Assembly (NCBI RefSeq): GCF_021155775.2
Contig: NC_060237.1
Location: forward strand, 17,816,970 to 17,880,969
Source of the DNA: Neodiprion pinetum
Lineage: Eukaryota > Arthropoda > Insecta > Hymenoptera > Diprionidae
Direction: 5' to 3'
DNA length: 64,000 nucleotides
Shown piece after piece: positions 14,031 to 25,999 of this stretch. The number at the start of each line of letters is the position of its first letter. Position 1 is the first letter of the stretch. The notes under the pieces are model-generated. The model saw nothing but the letters and a program-made list of their open reading frames with translations. It was not told the origin of the DNA and did no database searches. The translations under genes were made by a program, and so were the position numbers.

Positions 14031-16821
14031 TCACTGAAAGCTTGAGCCGATTAGATTCACTCGTACCATTGTTACAAACAATCAAAGTGACGCAAAGTTT
14101 AAAAATATCCAACTTCTACCGCCCCCTTAAGCACCCCAAAATTAGTTCGCAAATATCGTACATGGCGAGTCTATCCAAACGTTCGTTCCTCGGTCGAATG
14201 TACAAAATCGATGATCGATCTAACCGCGACGGGAACAGTTGAGGATAATTTGTCTCGCCGGCAGCTGCAGGGTTTCGATCTGCATCCTGATTAGGCCCCT
14301 CACGATCACCTCCGACCAACGAAGATTGCATTAGCACGCTCGGATTCGATTCTTCCGTTTTCCTCTCGGGTGATCAGGAAGGCTGCCGCAGTCCCCTTTC
14401 CTCTTCCTCCTCCTCCTCCTCCTCTTTTCTCTCTCTCTCTCTCTCTCTCTCCTCTCATCTCCTTTCCTCTCATCTCCCCTGCCCCTTGACCGGTCCCCGT
14501 TTCACCTCCCCAGATTGTGGTGCCGCGGTCTGTTTTCACCTGCCAGTCGAATCCTCAGCGGCAGACTAAGCGGGTCCCTCAGAGTGCGCGGACGTTTCCG
14601 ACTGATCGAGGAATTTCCTCTGGATTTTCGGCCGCGAAGCAAGCAAAGAACAAAGACAAAAATAAAAAACTTATACACCCACTGTCGTATACGGAATCTG
14701 AAAAAAAATAAACAAACAAGCAATAAAACGAAACATCGGAAACTAAGAAATACCGTTCCGGGTGTAAAATGAGACGATTAAAAAACACCCTCGCTTACTT
14801 ATCGAGTGATCGAAATCGGATCGATATTTTTCCGATCGATTGATACTCGTTTTATTTAGTGCCGCAGCTCTCAACTCAGTGCTCTATAATTTTTCGGGAT
14901 TAAATTTCGGAAATCGTCAACCTCGGTGCGCAATGAGATTGCAGGAACTTCCGGCGAACGGCAATCCCGGAACTTCTTCGCACCCTTTGTTCTGAAACTT
15001 TACTAAAATTCATGAACGCGGTTTAAAATGAGCGGTGAAATTTGCCGCCAAATTTTTCCCGCCTATTTTTAAACTCAATTAAGCTTCGATTGAACGGGAA
15101 AAATATTTTTTCATTACCGATGGCTTATTTGACAATATCGACTCGAAGAGCCGCGTGTGTTTTTCGGTACAACTATTTGTTCAGACTTTAATTTATTATA
15201 TCGCCCGTTTATAATTAACAGTGAAAACACCTGTGTTTACACACCTTATCAGCTGTGCGACACGATTTATTGACATTTTTTTAAACTGTACTCTTATTCT
15301 TTTTTCTTTTTTTTTTCTGTCTTCTCACTTGGTTACAAGTTGTTCGTTCGCTAGCCAAGAACCTCGATATATTCATCATGGATACCGTGATCGAAAAGAT
15401 GGGGAAGTTGAATCTGGTAAATTTTTTACACGAATTTAATAATATTATTATATACTTTTCGTATCGTATCACATTCATTCGTCGTTACTTATAATAACCG
15501 ATGGCTCAGAAGTTTTTCAAGCGAGTTGCCAAATCTGTATGAAAGTTTCTTTCAAAATATACAATTGAATTATAAATAATTATATATAATATTCGTTGCA
15601 CAAATATTTACTACACACTTCGGTTCATAATGTCAGATTATCGAAAACCACGTGTTCATATTTTAGTACCCCAATATGGTCAGGTGAATCTGACATAAAT
15701 TAAATTAGAGCATCAGGTACTGAATTTTGAATCAATTTCAATTTGTGTCCCCGAATCGTCAAAGAATGATTTTATTTACACACTAATTTTACAATTGGAG
15801 CAAAAAAATGTCATGCATTTTTTTTACAATCATTGCAGTTATTCGTCACATCGTTTTTTAATATTTAAAAACTTTTGAATCCTAACAAAAACGCTTCCGA
15901 GTGCTTTCAAATTCACCGATTACGTAGCTATAGGGTAAAAATTTATCGTTCTTCGATCAGCAGACCGCGGGCACTTTCAAACTTTCAAAACATTGCGATT
16001 ATACAGGTCCTACAGAGTCAATTTGCAGGAACGTGCCGGTTCGAGCAAGGATATTTTATCGTCCCTCTTTATAGCGCAACTCTTTTTTCCTTTCCTTTTT
16101 TTTTTTTTCCTTACAAACACGAAGCCAGGTGGGTGTACACAGCACAAATACAGCCAAGTGGATACAGTCGCCGTTTGGTTGAAAACATTTGAGAATATAC
16201 ATTAATTGCCTCTGTTCGTTTCAAGGCTGACGGTAGAATAAGGCGACGTATTTGTATAAGGTTAATAATTTTACAAGTTTCTTTTTTTTTTTTTGTTTCG
16301 TAATTTTTTTCCTCTCACTGAACGAAGCTATATGCACGTACTGATATTCATTTGCAATATTTATTATACACTTGATGTTTCGTTTGAAGGTATTTCCTCC
16401 ATTTTTTCAATAGCTGCAGGTTATAGACGACTGGATATTTGAATTTACTTTATTTCTGTCTACGCTCTTGAAATTTAAGGCCAAGTTTGACGGATCTGTT
16501 AAAAATAACGTCTTGTAGTAGTATTCTAAAGATAACTTGTACAGTACTTCGTTCACTTGGTCTATATTTGAAAAAAGCAGAGAAGAATAATAACAAACGT
16601 ATCTTTCTTTCCGATATCGTTTTACACGTTTTACTCGACGTAGCTGCAAATTTATGAATCTATCAAGGTATTCAATTCTCAGTTAAGTATCTGTTTAAAC
16701 GAAAAAAAAAAAAAAATTCATCCTTTCAAGTAAGCTTACATTCTGATCTAACAAAAATTTGACTATTACAATAATTATACATCACAGATTATCAATATAA
16801 CTCCTTTTTCTCTCGCGACAC
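14031..16821. other. Intergenic or 5' intronic DNA
   Basis: No gene is recognised. The 14.26-14.65 kb part is GC- and CT-rich; the rest is AT-rich with homopolymer T runs. Open frames here are short, overlap on both strands, and look like chance. Confidence 0.5.
14397..14462. repeat. CT-rich microsatellite
   Basis: A polypyrimidine block of TCC repeats followed by a (CT)n run within a GC-elevated stretch (about 14.26-14.65 kb). A GC-elevated, CT-rich stretch can mark an insect promoter, but no transcription start can be fixed. Confidence 0.8.
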
Positions 16822-16930
16822 CTTTTCCAGGTTAGCCGTTACAAGTCTGACAAGTGCAATAACAACGCGATTGAGTTTGCAATTAAATTTGCATCACGTG
16901 AACTGATTCATGATCCGTGTGATTTTGAGG
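16822..16930 (+). repeat. Diverged ~110-bp repeat, copy 1 (left flank of the 0.62-kb repeat)
   Basis: The segment with GTTACAAGTCTGACAAGTGC is repeated with about 20% divergence at 17,562-17,672, so two relatives of the same sequence flank the 0.62-kb repeat. The divergence means the duplication is old, or that the flanks belong to a tandem family. Confidence 0.65.
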
Positions 16931-16932
16931 AT

Positions 16933-17555
16933 CGGTCGTTGAGGAAATTCGCTTGATTTTAAATCGTGCAGGGAGTTGCACCGAAAAGAGTCAACGAGAT
17001 TTTGTCGAATACAGTTTTATGTACAAGGAACGGGTCTTTTCACGGATCTACGATACGTACTGAGGAAAAATTTAATTTCTCACGGTTAGCAGCAGCTTTT
17101 CTGTTGGTCAAATGGCCATCGTTACAATAACGGTTTAAATATTTTTGAAATTACGAGCGAATGTGGTACAAGTAAATATTTATTGTGAATATTTTCTAGT
17201 TATTACAATATTAAATTTTGTACGTTAATTTAATAGATTTTCGCAGTTGAATATGGCTTCAAGATTAATTTATGCTTACGCCAAGTTCAAATTATCACAA
17301 TGGCTAATAGGAAATATATTACCAATGACCATAATCATGAAGCATAGTAATTAAAAAAAAGATACAGATTCAGTTACGTTTCAATTAGTTTTTAATGAAA
17401 TAAGCTAGCAAGTCGAATGAATTTTGTAGACTTTACAGTCGAGAGTAATTAATTAAAATCCGAATGCTACGAATGGAATAAATAAAGGCGTTAAGTTGTG
17501 GAAAAGAAAAAAATTGTACTGAAACTTGTCTGGCAAAAAAAAAAAAATGAGATGT
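16933..17555 (+). repeat. 0.62-kb direct repeat, copy 1
   Basis: It begins CGGTCGTTGAGGAAATTCGC and runs to the A-run before ATGAGATGTT. It matches 22,218-22,835 in the same orientation with only scattered single-base differences (roughly 97-98% by eye). It contains no long open frame in this copy. The sharp edges and high identity 5.3 kb apart suggest a recently mobilised non-coding element or a segmental duplication. Confidence 0.9.
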
Positions 17556-17561
17556 TGGTTG

Positions 17562-17672
17562 TTTTTCTAGATCAGCAGTTACAAATCTGATAAGTGCAAC
17601 AACAACGTGATAAAGTTTGCAATAAAATTTGCATTAAATGAACCGATTCATCCGTGTGAGTTTGCGATTTCT
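17562..17672 (+). repeat. Diverged ~110-bp repeat, copy 2
   Basis: Partner of 16,822-16,930, with GTTACAAATCTGATAAGTGC as the equivalent block. It follows the 0.62-kb repeat copy directly. No counterpart is seen beside the second 0.62-kb copy at 22.2 kb. Confidence 0.65.
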
Positions 17673-18110
17673 GGAACGACGCGATGAGTGAAACACCCGG
17701 CAACAAGTTCAACATATGCGACAGAACGTTGGGAGAGAAAAAAGGCGTAGAAAAAAAAAGGAGCAAATTGGCGAGAACAGATCGCTTGCGAGTTAACGCT
17801 CTCACCAAAGATATTTAAAAAGTGAAACTCCGGCATTAGAGCCCATTGTGGTACGGCTACGTTTAGGCAACGTGTTTGATTATTTCCATTCCCCATTTTG
17901 TGCGCTTCGGCTTTAGCTTTGTACATTAAGCGTGGGTAGGCGGTGTGCGTAATTGCTAATTAGGCGTAATTTATACAACCGTGTGAGTCAGTTCGGTTCA
18001 TCTCAACGACTGAGGGAACGTCGATCGTCTAACCGTTCCACGGCTAATTGACAATTAGTTAATTACCCGAGGCGTCTCGAAAAAATTACTCGTCTTCGAA
18101 CGTTCGAAAT

Positions 18111-18450
18111 CAGGGTAGCCACACTCCCGGAAAATCGGGAATACCTGTAATGGTCAGGGGTGTTTATGGAATACGTGGAAAAAACTCAGGTTTCAAACTG
18201 AAAAACTCTTATACCGTTTTGAATATTACAGATTCAGTGAAATAAATACTCAGAATGTACCTGATTTATTTTTCAATGAAAACACCGATGCAATTGAAGT
18301 ATAGACTTCAAAATAAGGAAACTATAATTCGGAACGATTGACTGACGTTTTTAATTTTTAATTTTCTGCACGATAATCACTAATTTGAATTTGAGAAACT
18401 TGGAAAAATCACGGAATTTTGCAATCCGATATTAATGACAATCCTGTTGG
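18111..18450. mobile_element. Possible remnant of a DNA transposon with CAGGGTAGCCAC-type end
   Basis: The start, CAGGGTAGCCACACTCCCGG followed by AAAATCGGGAA and spaced CAGG/GGAA words, resembles the termini of common non-autonomous hAT-like elements of animals. I do not find a matching inverted terminus, so it is a fragment or a chance match. Confidence 0.35.
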
Positions 18451-19464
18451 AGCTGAAACTCTCAACTTTTGCTGTACAAAAATTCAGTCCCGCGTTTTTG
18501 AACAAATGAGAAAAAAAAAACGACGTGAAATTCCAATTTATCAAAAGTATGATAAAATACTATACAGTTAATCATTTCTGGAGCGCTCTGACTGAATACG
18601 AATATCTGTGTAACGAAAGCCATAATTTCTTCTTACATAGTCGATATAAACATGATAATGCAGATTATGAAGATATTGAATGATGTTGTGAGATTTTAAG
18701 ACAAATTATTATCGACCGGTTCAGAAATATATTCGATTTTTAAGACAATGTTTAAATCATATTCGATGTCGTGATAGTTGGTTTTAACTCGCATCGATCC
18801 GACTATCGAATAGTTTTCACACGGGTTTACATCCAGTAAAAATAGTTTTTTGATTCACAGAAAAGAAGTCTCAAATTCTTCTCCGATACTTTCACAAAAG
18901 CTTGGAATTTTCTTGTTGAATTCGATTTTTTTTTCAACAACGTGCGGACGCGACGAAAAGAAGCAGAGTTTTCACGAGAAGAAAATGATATTAAGAACGA
19001 TAATTACGCGAAATTACGACGCCGAGAGCGCGTGCAGAGAAAGCGCGCGCGCACGATCGTTTTTCTCTTCTTATAAGCGCAGTTATATACACTGCGATTC
19101 GTATCTATTCGCTTGCGTTTTTCCCCGGGATTTTTGTTCCCTTTTATTACGTTCCGTTCTTAATTGAAAAGTCTTTCTGGAACGTTCCGATCCCAGCTGC
19201 AATAAAAAATTTTGAATGTTTTTGTCCTGGTGATGACGGAACGAAAGAAAGTCACGGTTTACCGTTCAAAAGTTGTCCGAAAAAATCTTCATTAACAGTA
19301 TCGTAAACTGTCATATTTTATTGTTGACTCCTGCATGTGGATATTGGAATTGTTTACAGATTACAATCGACATTCGATGTAAATTTAATCGGAATTTGTA
19401 ATTTTTTGAATCTATAATAATTACTCTCGTTCTTAATTATCACTTTTTTGCTTGCGGTATTAGT

Positions 19465-20092
19465 CGGGTGGGGTTGAAATTCCGAATTTTAAAAGTTCCG
19501 AAAGCGCCAAATTCCGAATTTTTTTCTGGTAAAACTTAAAGTGAAGAAATCAAACTATGACAAAACATCGAATGTTTCGAATGATCCGAAATCCGACGCT
19601 CAAAGTTCCAAATGAGCAAAATTCCGAAAGGGCATAACTCCGACAAGTCGAAAGTTCCGAAGTGCAAAGGTGAGAAAATTTAAAAATTTGAAACTTCGAA
19701 GTTTTGAATGACCGAAATTTTTCAGTTCTATGAATTTTTGACTTAGCGAAATTTGGTCACTTTAATCTTTTTTTTTGTTTTGGATCCTGGTCATTCTGAT
19801 TTTCCGTTTTTCTAATTTTTTACACCCACTCGTTGACTAAACTACGCTGTGTGAGTATATTTTAATATTCGGAATTTTACTCTATCGAAACTTTATTTTT
19901 CGGAACCTTGCTCTATCGTAACTTGAGTTTACAGAATCTCGCTTTTCGAACTTTGTTCCATCGGCTTTCCAACTATGCGAAACTTTTTTGTTTCGTAAAA
20001 GTTTTATTCCTTTACTTCAAGTATCGCCACCAAATAATTCGGAATTAATAGCTTTCGGAACTTTTCAAATTTGGAACTGTAACCCCGCCCCT
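19465..20092. mobile_element. Foldback element rich in TTCCGAA words
   Basis: The left end GGGTGGGGTTGAAATTCCGAA pairs with the right end TTGGAACTGTAACCCCGCCCC. The next inward blocks (AAAAGTTCCGAAAGC on the left; GCTTTCGGAACTTTTC on the right) also pair. Pairing continues with mismatches towards a T-rich centre near 19,780. Many TTCCGAA or CCGAAA words recur inside. The structure is that of a non-autonomous foldback transposon of unknown family. Confidence 0.7.
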
Positions 20093-22217
20093 TAATATAT
20101 AGTATAGTTGTAAAAATCTCGAAAGTTAATCGAATTTACTGTTACGCGGCAGAATTTTGTAGTGCAATGGTTTGGTTTCTCAGGAGTACCTAAGACAGAT
20201 CGGTCTTCATTAAAAAAAACCCTTTTTTTGAAGTACTCATTGAAAGGGAAGAAAAGAATTTTTTTTCTACGAAGAGACTCAAGTATAATGCCATTCAAGA
20301 CAAAATAATAATGTCCCGTTCTCGTTCGTTCCACTCTGACAGTCGGCACTAAAAGTAATAAGACTTAATTTTTCGTCGGTGAAAAAAGGAAGAAAAATTC
20401 ACCTTCATTCTCCGAGAGAAATAAAGTGGTGAACCTAAGAGTTTGAATTTATTGCTGAACACTCACAATTCTGATTCAATTTGTTTTAATTTGTGTTCTT
20501 CAAACAAAGTGTGTTGCGTATGATGCAAAAAAAAAAAAAAATACAAAGCAACGAGTATCAATCCGCAAGAGTAAATAATTCGGTGTACTTATAAAAATGA
20601 CAAATTAAAATATTGTGATTTCATGCACAGCTAACAAAAATTTGTCCAGTATAAAAAAAGTGAGCTGAAGTTTTGAAATAATTACTTTGTTGTCAAATTC
20701 CGCTATTTGCATTATCCTAGATAATTGTTACATTAAGTATTCTACGTGAATATTCAAAGAAAACTTATTTGATATTTACTTGAAATTTACGTGATTTGTC
20801 TACAATGTATGCAATGTATGTTCATTTGAATATAACAAACTCGAATAACATCATTCAATTTTATTGAATGTCCAATTGACTTGTCAAAAACTCATTCAAA
20901 CTGATTATCAAATACATGAATAGCTTGAACATTTTTTCACATAATAGTCATTTAGTTTGTCAGAAAGAAATATTTACTTCAATTCAATGCAATTACAGAA
21001 CTCGAATCAACTTATTAGATTCAGATCAACCTGATTGGAGCCAAACGAATCTTATTTTGAGCCTAATTAATTCATAACGTGCAGCTTACATATTAAACTA
21101 ATCAATCGAATGGAATTCGTTGTTCTAACTCGTTGTAGTTTTTCCTATTATGTTTTTTTTTTTTTTTTTTCATTGTCGATGGATGACGTTATTAACAAAC
21201 AAACAAATTACATAAAAATATTCAAAAGTCAATGACTACGTTTCATAAATCGCTGCCATGCTTTAGAACGAGGTTGCAAACATTGAAACGAAAATCACTG
21301 TATGTATCTTGTAATTTGAAAGTGGCTTTGAAGGAGTTGATCGGTTGCAAAATATGTCTACAATATATGGTTTAACGAAATTCAGACAGGCCTGAATGCA
21401 ACGTTACATCAAAACGTTGCGAACATTTATTTTTCCTTACATGCGATTCACTTGAAATATTGTACACACGGGCTTTTGAGATCGTTAATTACGAATCTGA
21501 ACTCGAAATTCGAAAATTCAAAATGGCGCATCGAATACGGCAGACAAACAAAAACAACATAATGAAAAAGTCTGAGAAAATTCTGTAAAATTTTTTTGTG
21601 GACATCAAATCTGTGTAAAAATTGGTTAGCAAAAAATCCTTCCTCTCGTGAAAAAGTACAAATTTCGACCATTTGTTTTTACATGTGCTATTTCTGCAAT
21701 AAATAAATAAATGAATTGAATGGTTTTCTTAAACTTAGAAATACTTACGGGACCATGTGAAACCCAAAAACTCGACAGTTGCGGAAAAAGAAGTTTAATA
21801 AATAAAACGCTGCAAAAAAAAAAGGTTGAATTGCAGGGTAAGCGAGTTTAGACTCGGCATGTGATGCGCATTTTCGATATTGTACCAGAAATTCGAATGA
21901 CCAATTCAGGCCCTCCTTAAGAGAGATCAATGCGGACCATTCGCGTATATTCCGGAGCACGAGAGAGGCGTGAATTTTGAAACAACGTTACATACGAGCC
22001 ATAGCACCAACTCGAAAGTTCACATACGCCCGAGGGAACTCGGAAGGCCTCTTTAAACTCGGTCTACCGGGCTGCGTGCATGCCATACCTGTACTCTGGA
22101 ATCGTTATAAACTGCACGACGTGTGCGCATGCAGGGCGCACACGGATGCGCGTTGCACTTTCAATATCCCGATTAATCCGTGTTGGGATCGAGCCGTTTC
22201 TCCGCAATTGTGTAACG
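20093..22217. other. Non-coding AT-rich DNA with a GC-richer end
   Basis: No gene is recognised. About 21.96-22.22 kb is locally GC-richer and abuts the second 0.62-kb repeat. A 123-codon open frame crosses the repeat boundary there and is not credible as a gene, because the sister repeat copy is non-coding. Confidence 0.5.
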
Positions 22218-22835
22218 CGGTCGTTGAGGAAATTCGCTTGATTTTAAATCGTGCAGGGAGTTGCACCGGAAAGAGTCAACGAGATTTTGTCGAATACAGT
22301 TTTATGTACAAGGAACGGGTCTTTTCACGGATCTACGACACGTACTGAGGAAAAATTTCATTTCTCACGATTAGCAGCAGCTTTTCTGTTGGTCAAATGG
22401 CCATCGTTACAATAACGGTTTAAATATTTTTGAAATTACGAGCGAATGTGGTACAAGTAAATATTTATTGTGAATATTTTCTAGTTATTACAATATTAAA
22501 TTTTGTACGTTAATTTAATAGATTTTCGCAGTTGAATATGGCTTCAAGATTAATTTATGCTTACGCCAAGTTCAAATTATCACAATGGCTAAAAGGAAAT
22601 ATATTACCAATGACCATAATCGTGAAGCATAGTAATTAAAAAAAAGATACAGATTTAGTTACGTTTCAATTAGTTTTTAATGAAATAAGCTAGCAAGTCG
22701 AATGAATTTTGTAGACTTCACAGTCGAGAGTAATTAATTAAAACCCGAATGCAACAAATGGAATAAATAAAGGCGTTAAGTTGTGGAAAAGAAAAAAATT
22801 GTACTGAAATTTATGTGGCAAAAAAATGAGACGTT
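22218..22835 (+). repeat. 0.62-kb direct repeat, copy 2
   Basis: Same-orientation partner of 16,933-17,555. Differences are single bases, for example CACGATTAGC here against CACGGTTAGC in copy 1, plus a shorter A-run at the end. The flanking sequences of the two copies do not match on either side. Confidence 0.9.
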
Positions 22836-25800
22836 TGGGTAGAATTGCAGAACTGGTGATCACGCCATATGTACTTGTCTTTTCAAAGTAGGTTTACTAA
22901 ATTATGGACGATACGCAATGTACACACTTGCAAATAGCGCAACTCCGCGTATAACACTCGTGATACGCGATAAGACTTTTTCGCGTTGATAACAATAATT
23001 TACCATCGTAAATTTACGTGGTACTGCAATACGTAATGACTATTCACGTATTCGCAAGGTGAAATATCGCGTCGTGACGGTTGCGCTCATAACCGCTCGC
23101 AGAAATACACGATCGGTAAAATTTCATCGAGCGTCTGCTAATACCGTGCAAAAGTGCAATTAGGTTAAGAAAAAATGTAAAATTTTCAAACGAGACGACG
23201 AGACGTTGAAAAAAAAAAATTACTGTTTTATTCAAGACTTTTCTTTTTACATATGCAGATACTGATATAAATAATATCTAGTCAGTGAAAATCATTATGT
23301 TTTGTCAGATTTCTGGAGTGAGAAAATGTTGTCTTCTTTGTGTACGTATAATCTTTTGTATTCACGATCATGTCATGTGTAATTGCATGTGCTCGTCAAA
23401 ATCTTTATAGACACGAAAGAAATATCTGTGCGATGATAGGTATAAAAAATTGCAGCAGGGCTATTTGCTACATTCGAATAATAATAAGGTTGTGCTTTTC
23501 TCTTTCCATCGCAATTTTGCAAACGTCTTTTTTCACGCGTATCGCGGAACAATAACTTGACTATTGCAAAACGTGTATTATTTCATTGTTTGATGTTGAG
23601 GTTAGGCAATTTGGCGCAAACAAATTGAATCGGTTAAGTCTTAGATATTTGTTCACACTTTCGTATGCTGATAGTATACAGGAAATTCCATCATAGATAT
23701 TTTTCGATTCTTCTCACGGTTCAGACTTCGTCGAGTTATAATTTGCAACGAAAAATTCACGCAACGTTTTTGTTTCATGGTACTTATTACTTCGCCCATA
23801 TGATGCGAATTTCAGAGTTTGTAAAAATAATCCGAGTTTATCTGACTGAAAAGTTGAAATCCTCAATTGTTGGTCTAAAAATTAATCAATGCTGCATAAA
23901 TTTTTCGAATACTACTCTTCGGGTTTATTTAACGTGTGCGATGTATTATTTTTCTTTTGTCTTCCTTCTTTTCGGAATCAGTGCAAACAGTGATTGTAAT
24001 ATTATTTATCTGCGTTGTTTTCACGTTTTGTATCTCAATTTTCTTCACTAATTTACGAACAATACTGATCGTTTTGTAAACATGAGAAAATTGACGTACG
24101 TTATCCAATTTTCCTCCAAATTGTTGCAGCGCTTGCTTGCAGATATCAATTAGATCATTTTTGTCATTTTTTTGATTACCCACATGCAACATAAATTCGG
24201 TAGTATAAACACGAAGATTTCTTATTAGGAGTGACGAGTCGACTTTACAAGGAGATTGGTCGGTCAAAAATTACAAAATACTTTGTGATTAATTTTATTT
24301 TGAGACGAAGTCGTACATCAAGTATTCGTAAAATTGATATTTTCGTAAGCTACAAAATTTTCTTTGAACTTACAGAAATAAGATATACGAGTTGAGAAAA
24401 AAAAAAAAAAAATTTAATACTATCTTCCTTCGTTCCAAATACGCTTCAAAGTGATTGAAAATCAGTAGATTCGCTCGATTTTCTTCTGCAACGAGTAATT
24501 TGAGCCCCGAGACTATTTCCCAAAATTCATTTTTTATTATGATGTTGGTTTTCAAAATATCGCCGATATTGATTGTGATCAGCGAGTGGCAAAATTTTGA
24601 AATGACTTCAACTGACGATAGAAAAAATATCTGTTCTAGTGGATCTGTAGAAAATAGTTTTCGAAATAAAATAAGCCATCGTAGAGCGAAATCAAACGAA
24701 CCTAATAGATTTTTCAATATGTTAAAGCGATTTTAAATAAAATATCGATGTCTAGGCTAATGCGTGTTCTATTTTGTATTTTTAAATACATCTTCCTTGC
24801 TTACGAATATAATATTTTGACCAATAGCCAATCGTACGACCATCTCATAATAAAATTAATAAGGAATCTGTCCTTGCCTATTAAAAACAAGGTAGTAAAT
24901 AAGGTTTTTGAGGCGGGGAAACACGCGCAGGGGTCAGAACTTGTTATTTTGAAAGTAAAACTATGTAACAGTCTTTTATATGGGTGATAAAAATTCCGCG
25001 TCACCTCGGATGACACCGTTTAGAAAAGTATTACGCGTTTATACAAGAATTTACATTACTTGTATCTATGTATCATGCCAAAATCCAATAAAACCTCGCG
25101 TGTTAAGGCGTTTTACCTCTCGGCAGTTCGCTTATAGAGAACTCAATTCCCGAATTAAAATGCATCTGAAATTGTGACAAGAGCCTAGTCACGCAGACTT
25201 GCCTAATTATATCCTGAAAACCTTGGGTGATTTGCCTTTCGACAGGCACAGGCAATATTCGTGAACGCGTTCTAGAATCAAGAAATTTTGTGGCACTTGG
25301 AGCTGTAAAAACCTGCGCTGATATTTGGAGAATTCATGTCAAGTAATGAATTTGTCAGAATTCATAAAGAAAATATATCTTCAAACGTAAACTGTAACTT
25401 CGTTCCTTCGAAAATATTTTATCTTCACCCAATTGTGTGAGAAAATTCAAGGGACAGGACTGGAATTTTTTTTATTGAAAGTACAAATTATATGGTGAAT
25501 GAAAAAAAGAAAAAAAGAAAGACGCACACTTGAAGCTTTTAATATCGAATTGCTTGAAATTTGTAGGTCATTTCAAAGTAACTATTCAATATTTCAGAAT
25601 TGAGTCAAATCCTAGAGTACGGTGTATCAAATTTGAAGTCGAATGTTTTGGATTTTTTTGAACGTTTTATTTAAAACGACATTTTCAAGCGTAATAGTTC
25701 GTTTGTTCGGGCTGAATTTGATGAGGTTTGATTCATAAAGAGCGGATTTTCATATCTCATTTCGATAGTCAGAATCTCGATTTTGAAAACACGAAAGACC

Positions 25801-25891
25801 CGTTAACATAGTAAAATCTCGATCAGTCAAATGTCAAATGTTGGTTTCTTTTCTCCATTTATCGCTTTTTAACGTTCGGTTTATCTTCCAG
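22836..25891. other. AT-rich DNA upstream of the first recognised Daam exon
   Basis: No exon, RNA gene or element is recognised. Open frames up to 128 codons occur but overlap on both strands, have no splice context and show no family resemblance. This is probably Daam 5' intron or upstream DNA. Confidence 0.5.
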
Positions 25892-25999
25892 AGAATTCCA
25901 AGTTGTCCGGTGAAGAAACCGGCGCCTCTGAAAGAGTTCGTGGGTCGGTGCCAGACGATGCCGTCGAGGGTGAAAAAGTCGTTCTGCGGTTGCCTGCAG
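25892..25999 (+). other. Daam: Daam exon carrying the start codon (5' UTR plus 14 codons)
   Basis: The exon is bounded by the acceptor TTATCTTCCAG and the donor CAG|GTAAGT. The ATG at 25,958 has A at -3 and opens [14 protein letters not shown], matching the short basic and Cys-containing N-terminus of DAAM formins. The 66 bases between acceptor and ATG are open in the same frame (22 codons), so an upstream exon could add an N-terminal extension in another isoform. An AG acceptor here implies at least one more upstream 5' exon, which I cannot locate. Confidence 0.85.

Noticed and set aside
21977..22348. 123-codon plus-strand open frame
   Set aside because: It runs into the 0.62-kb repeat, whose sister copy has no matching full-length frame, and it resembles no known family.
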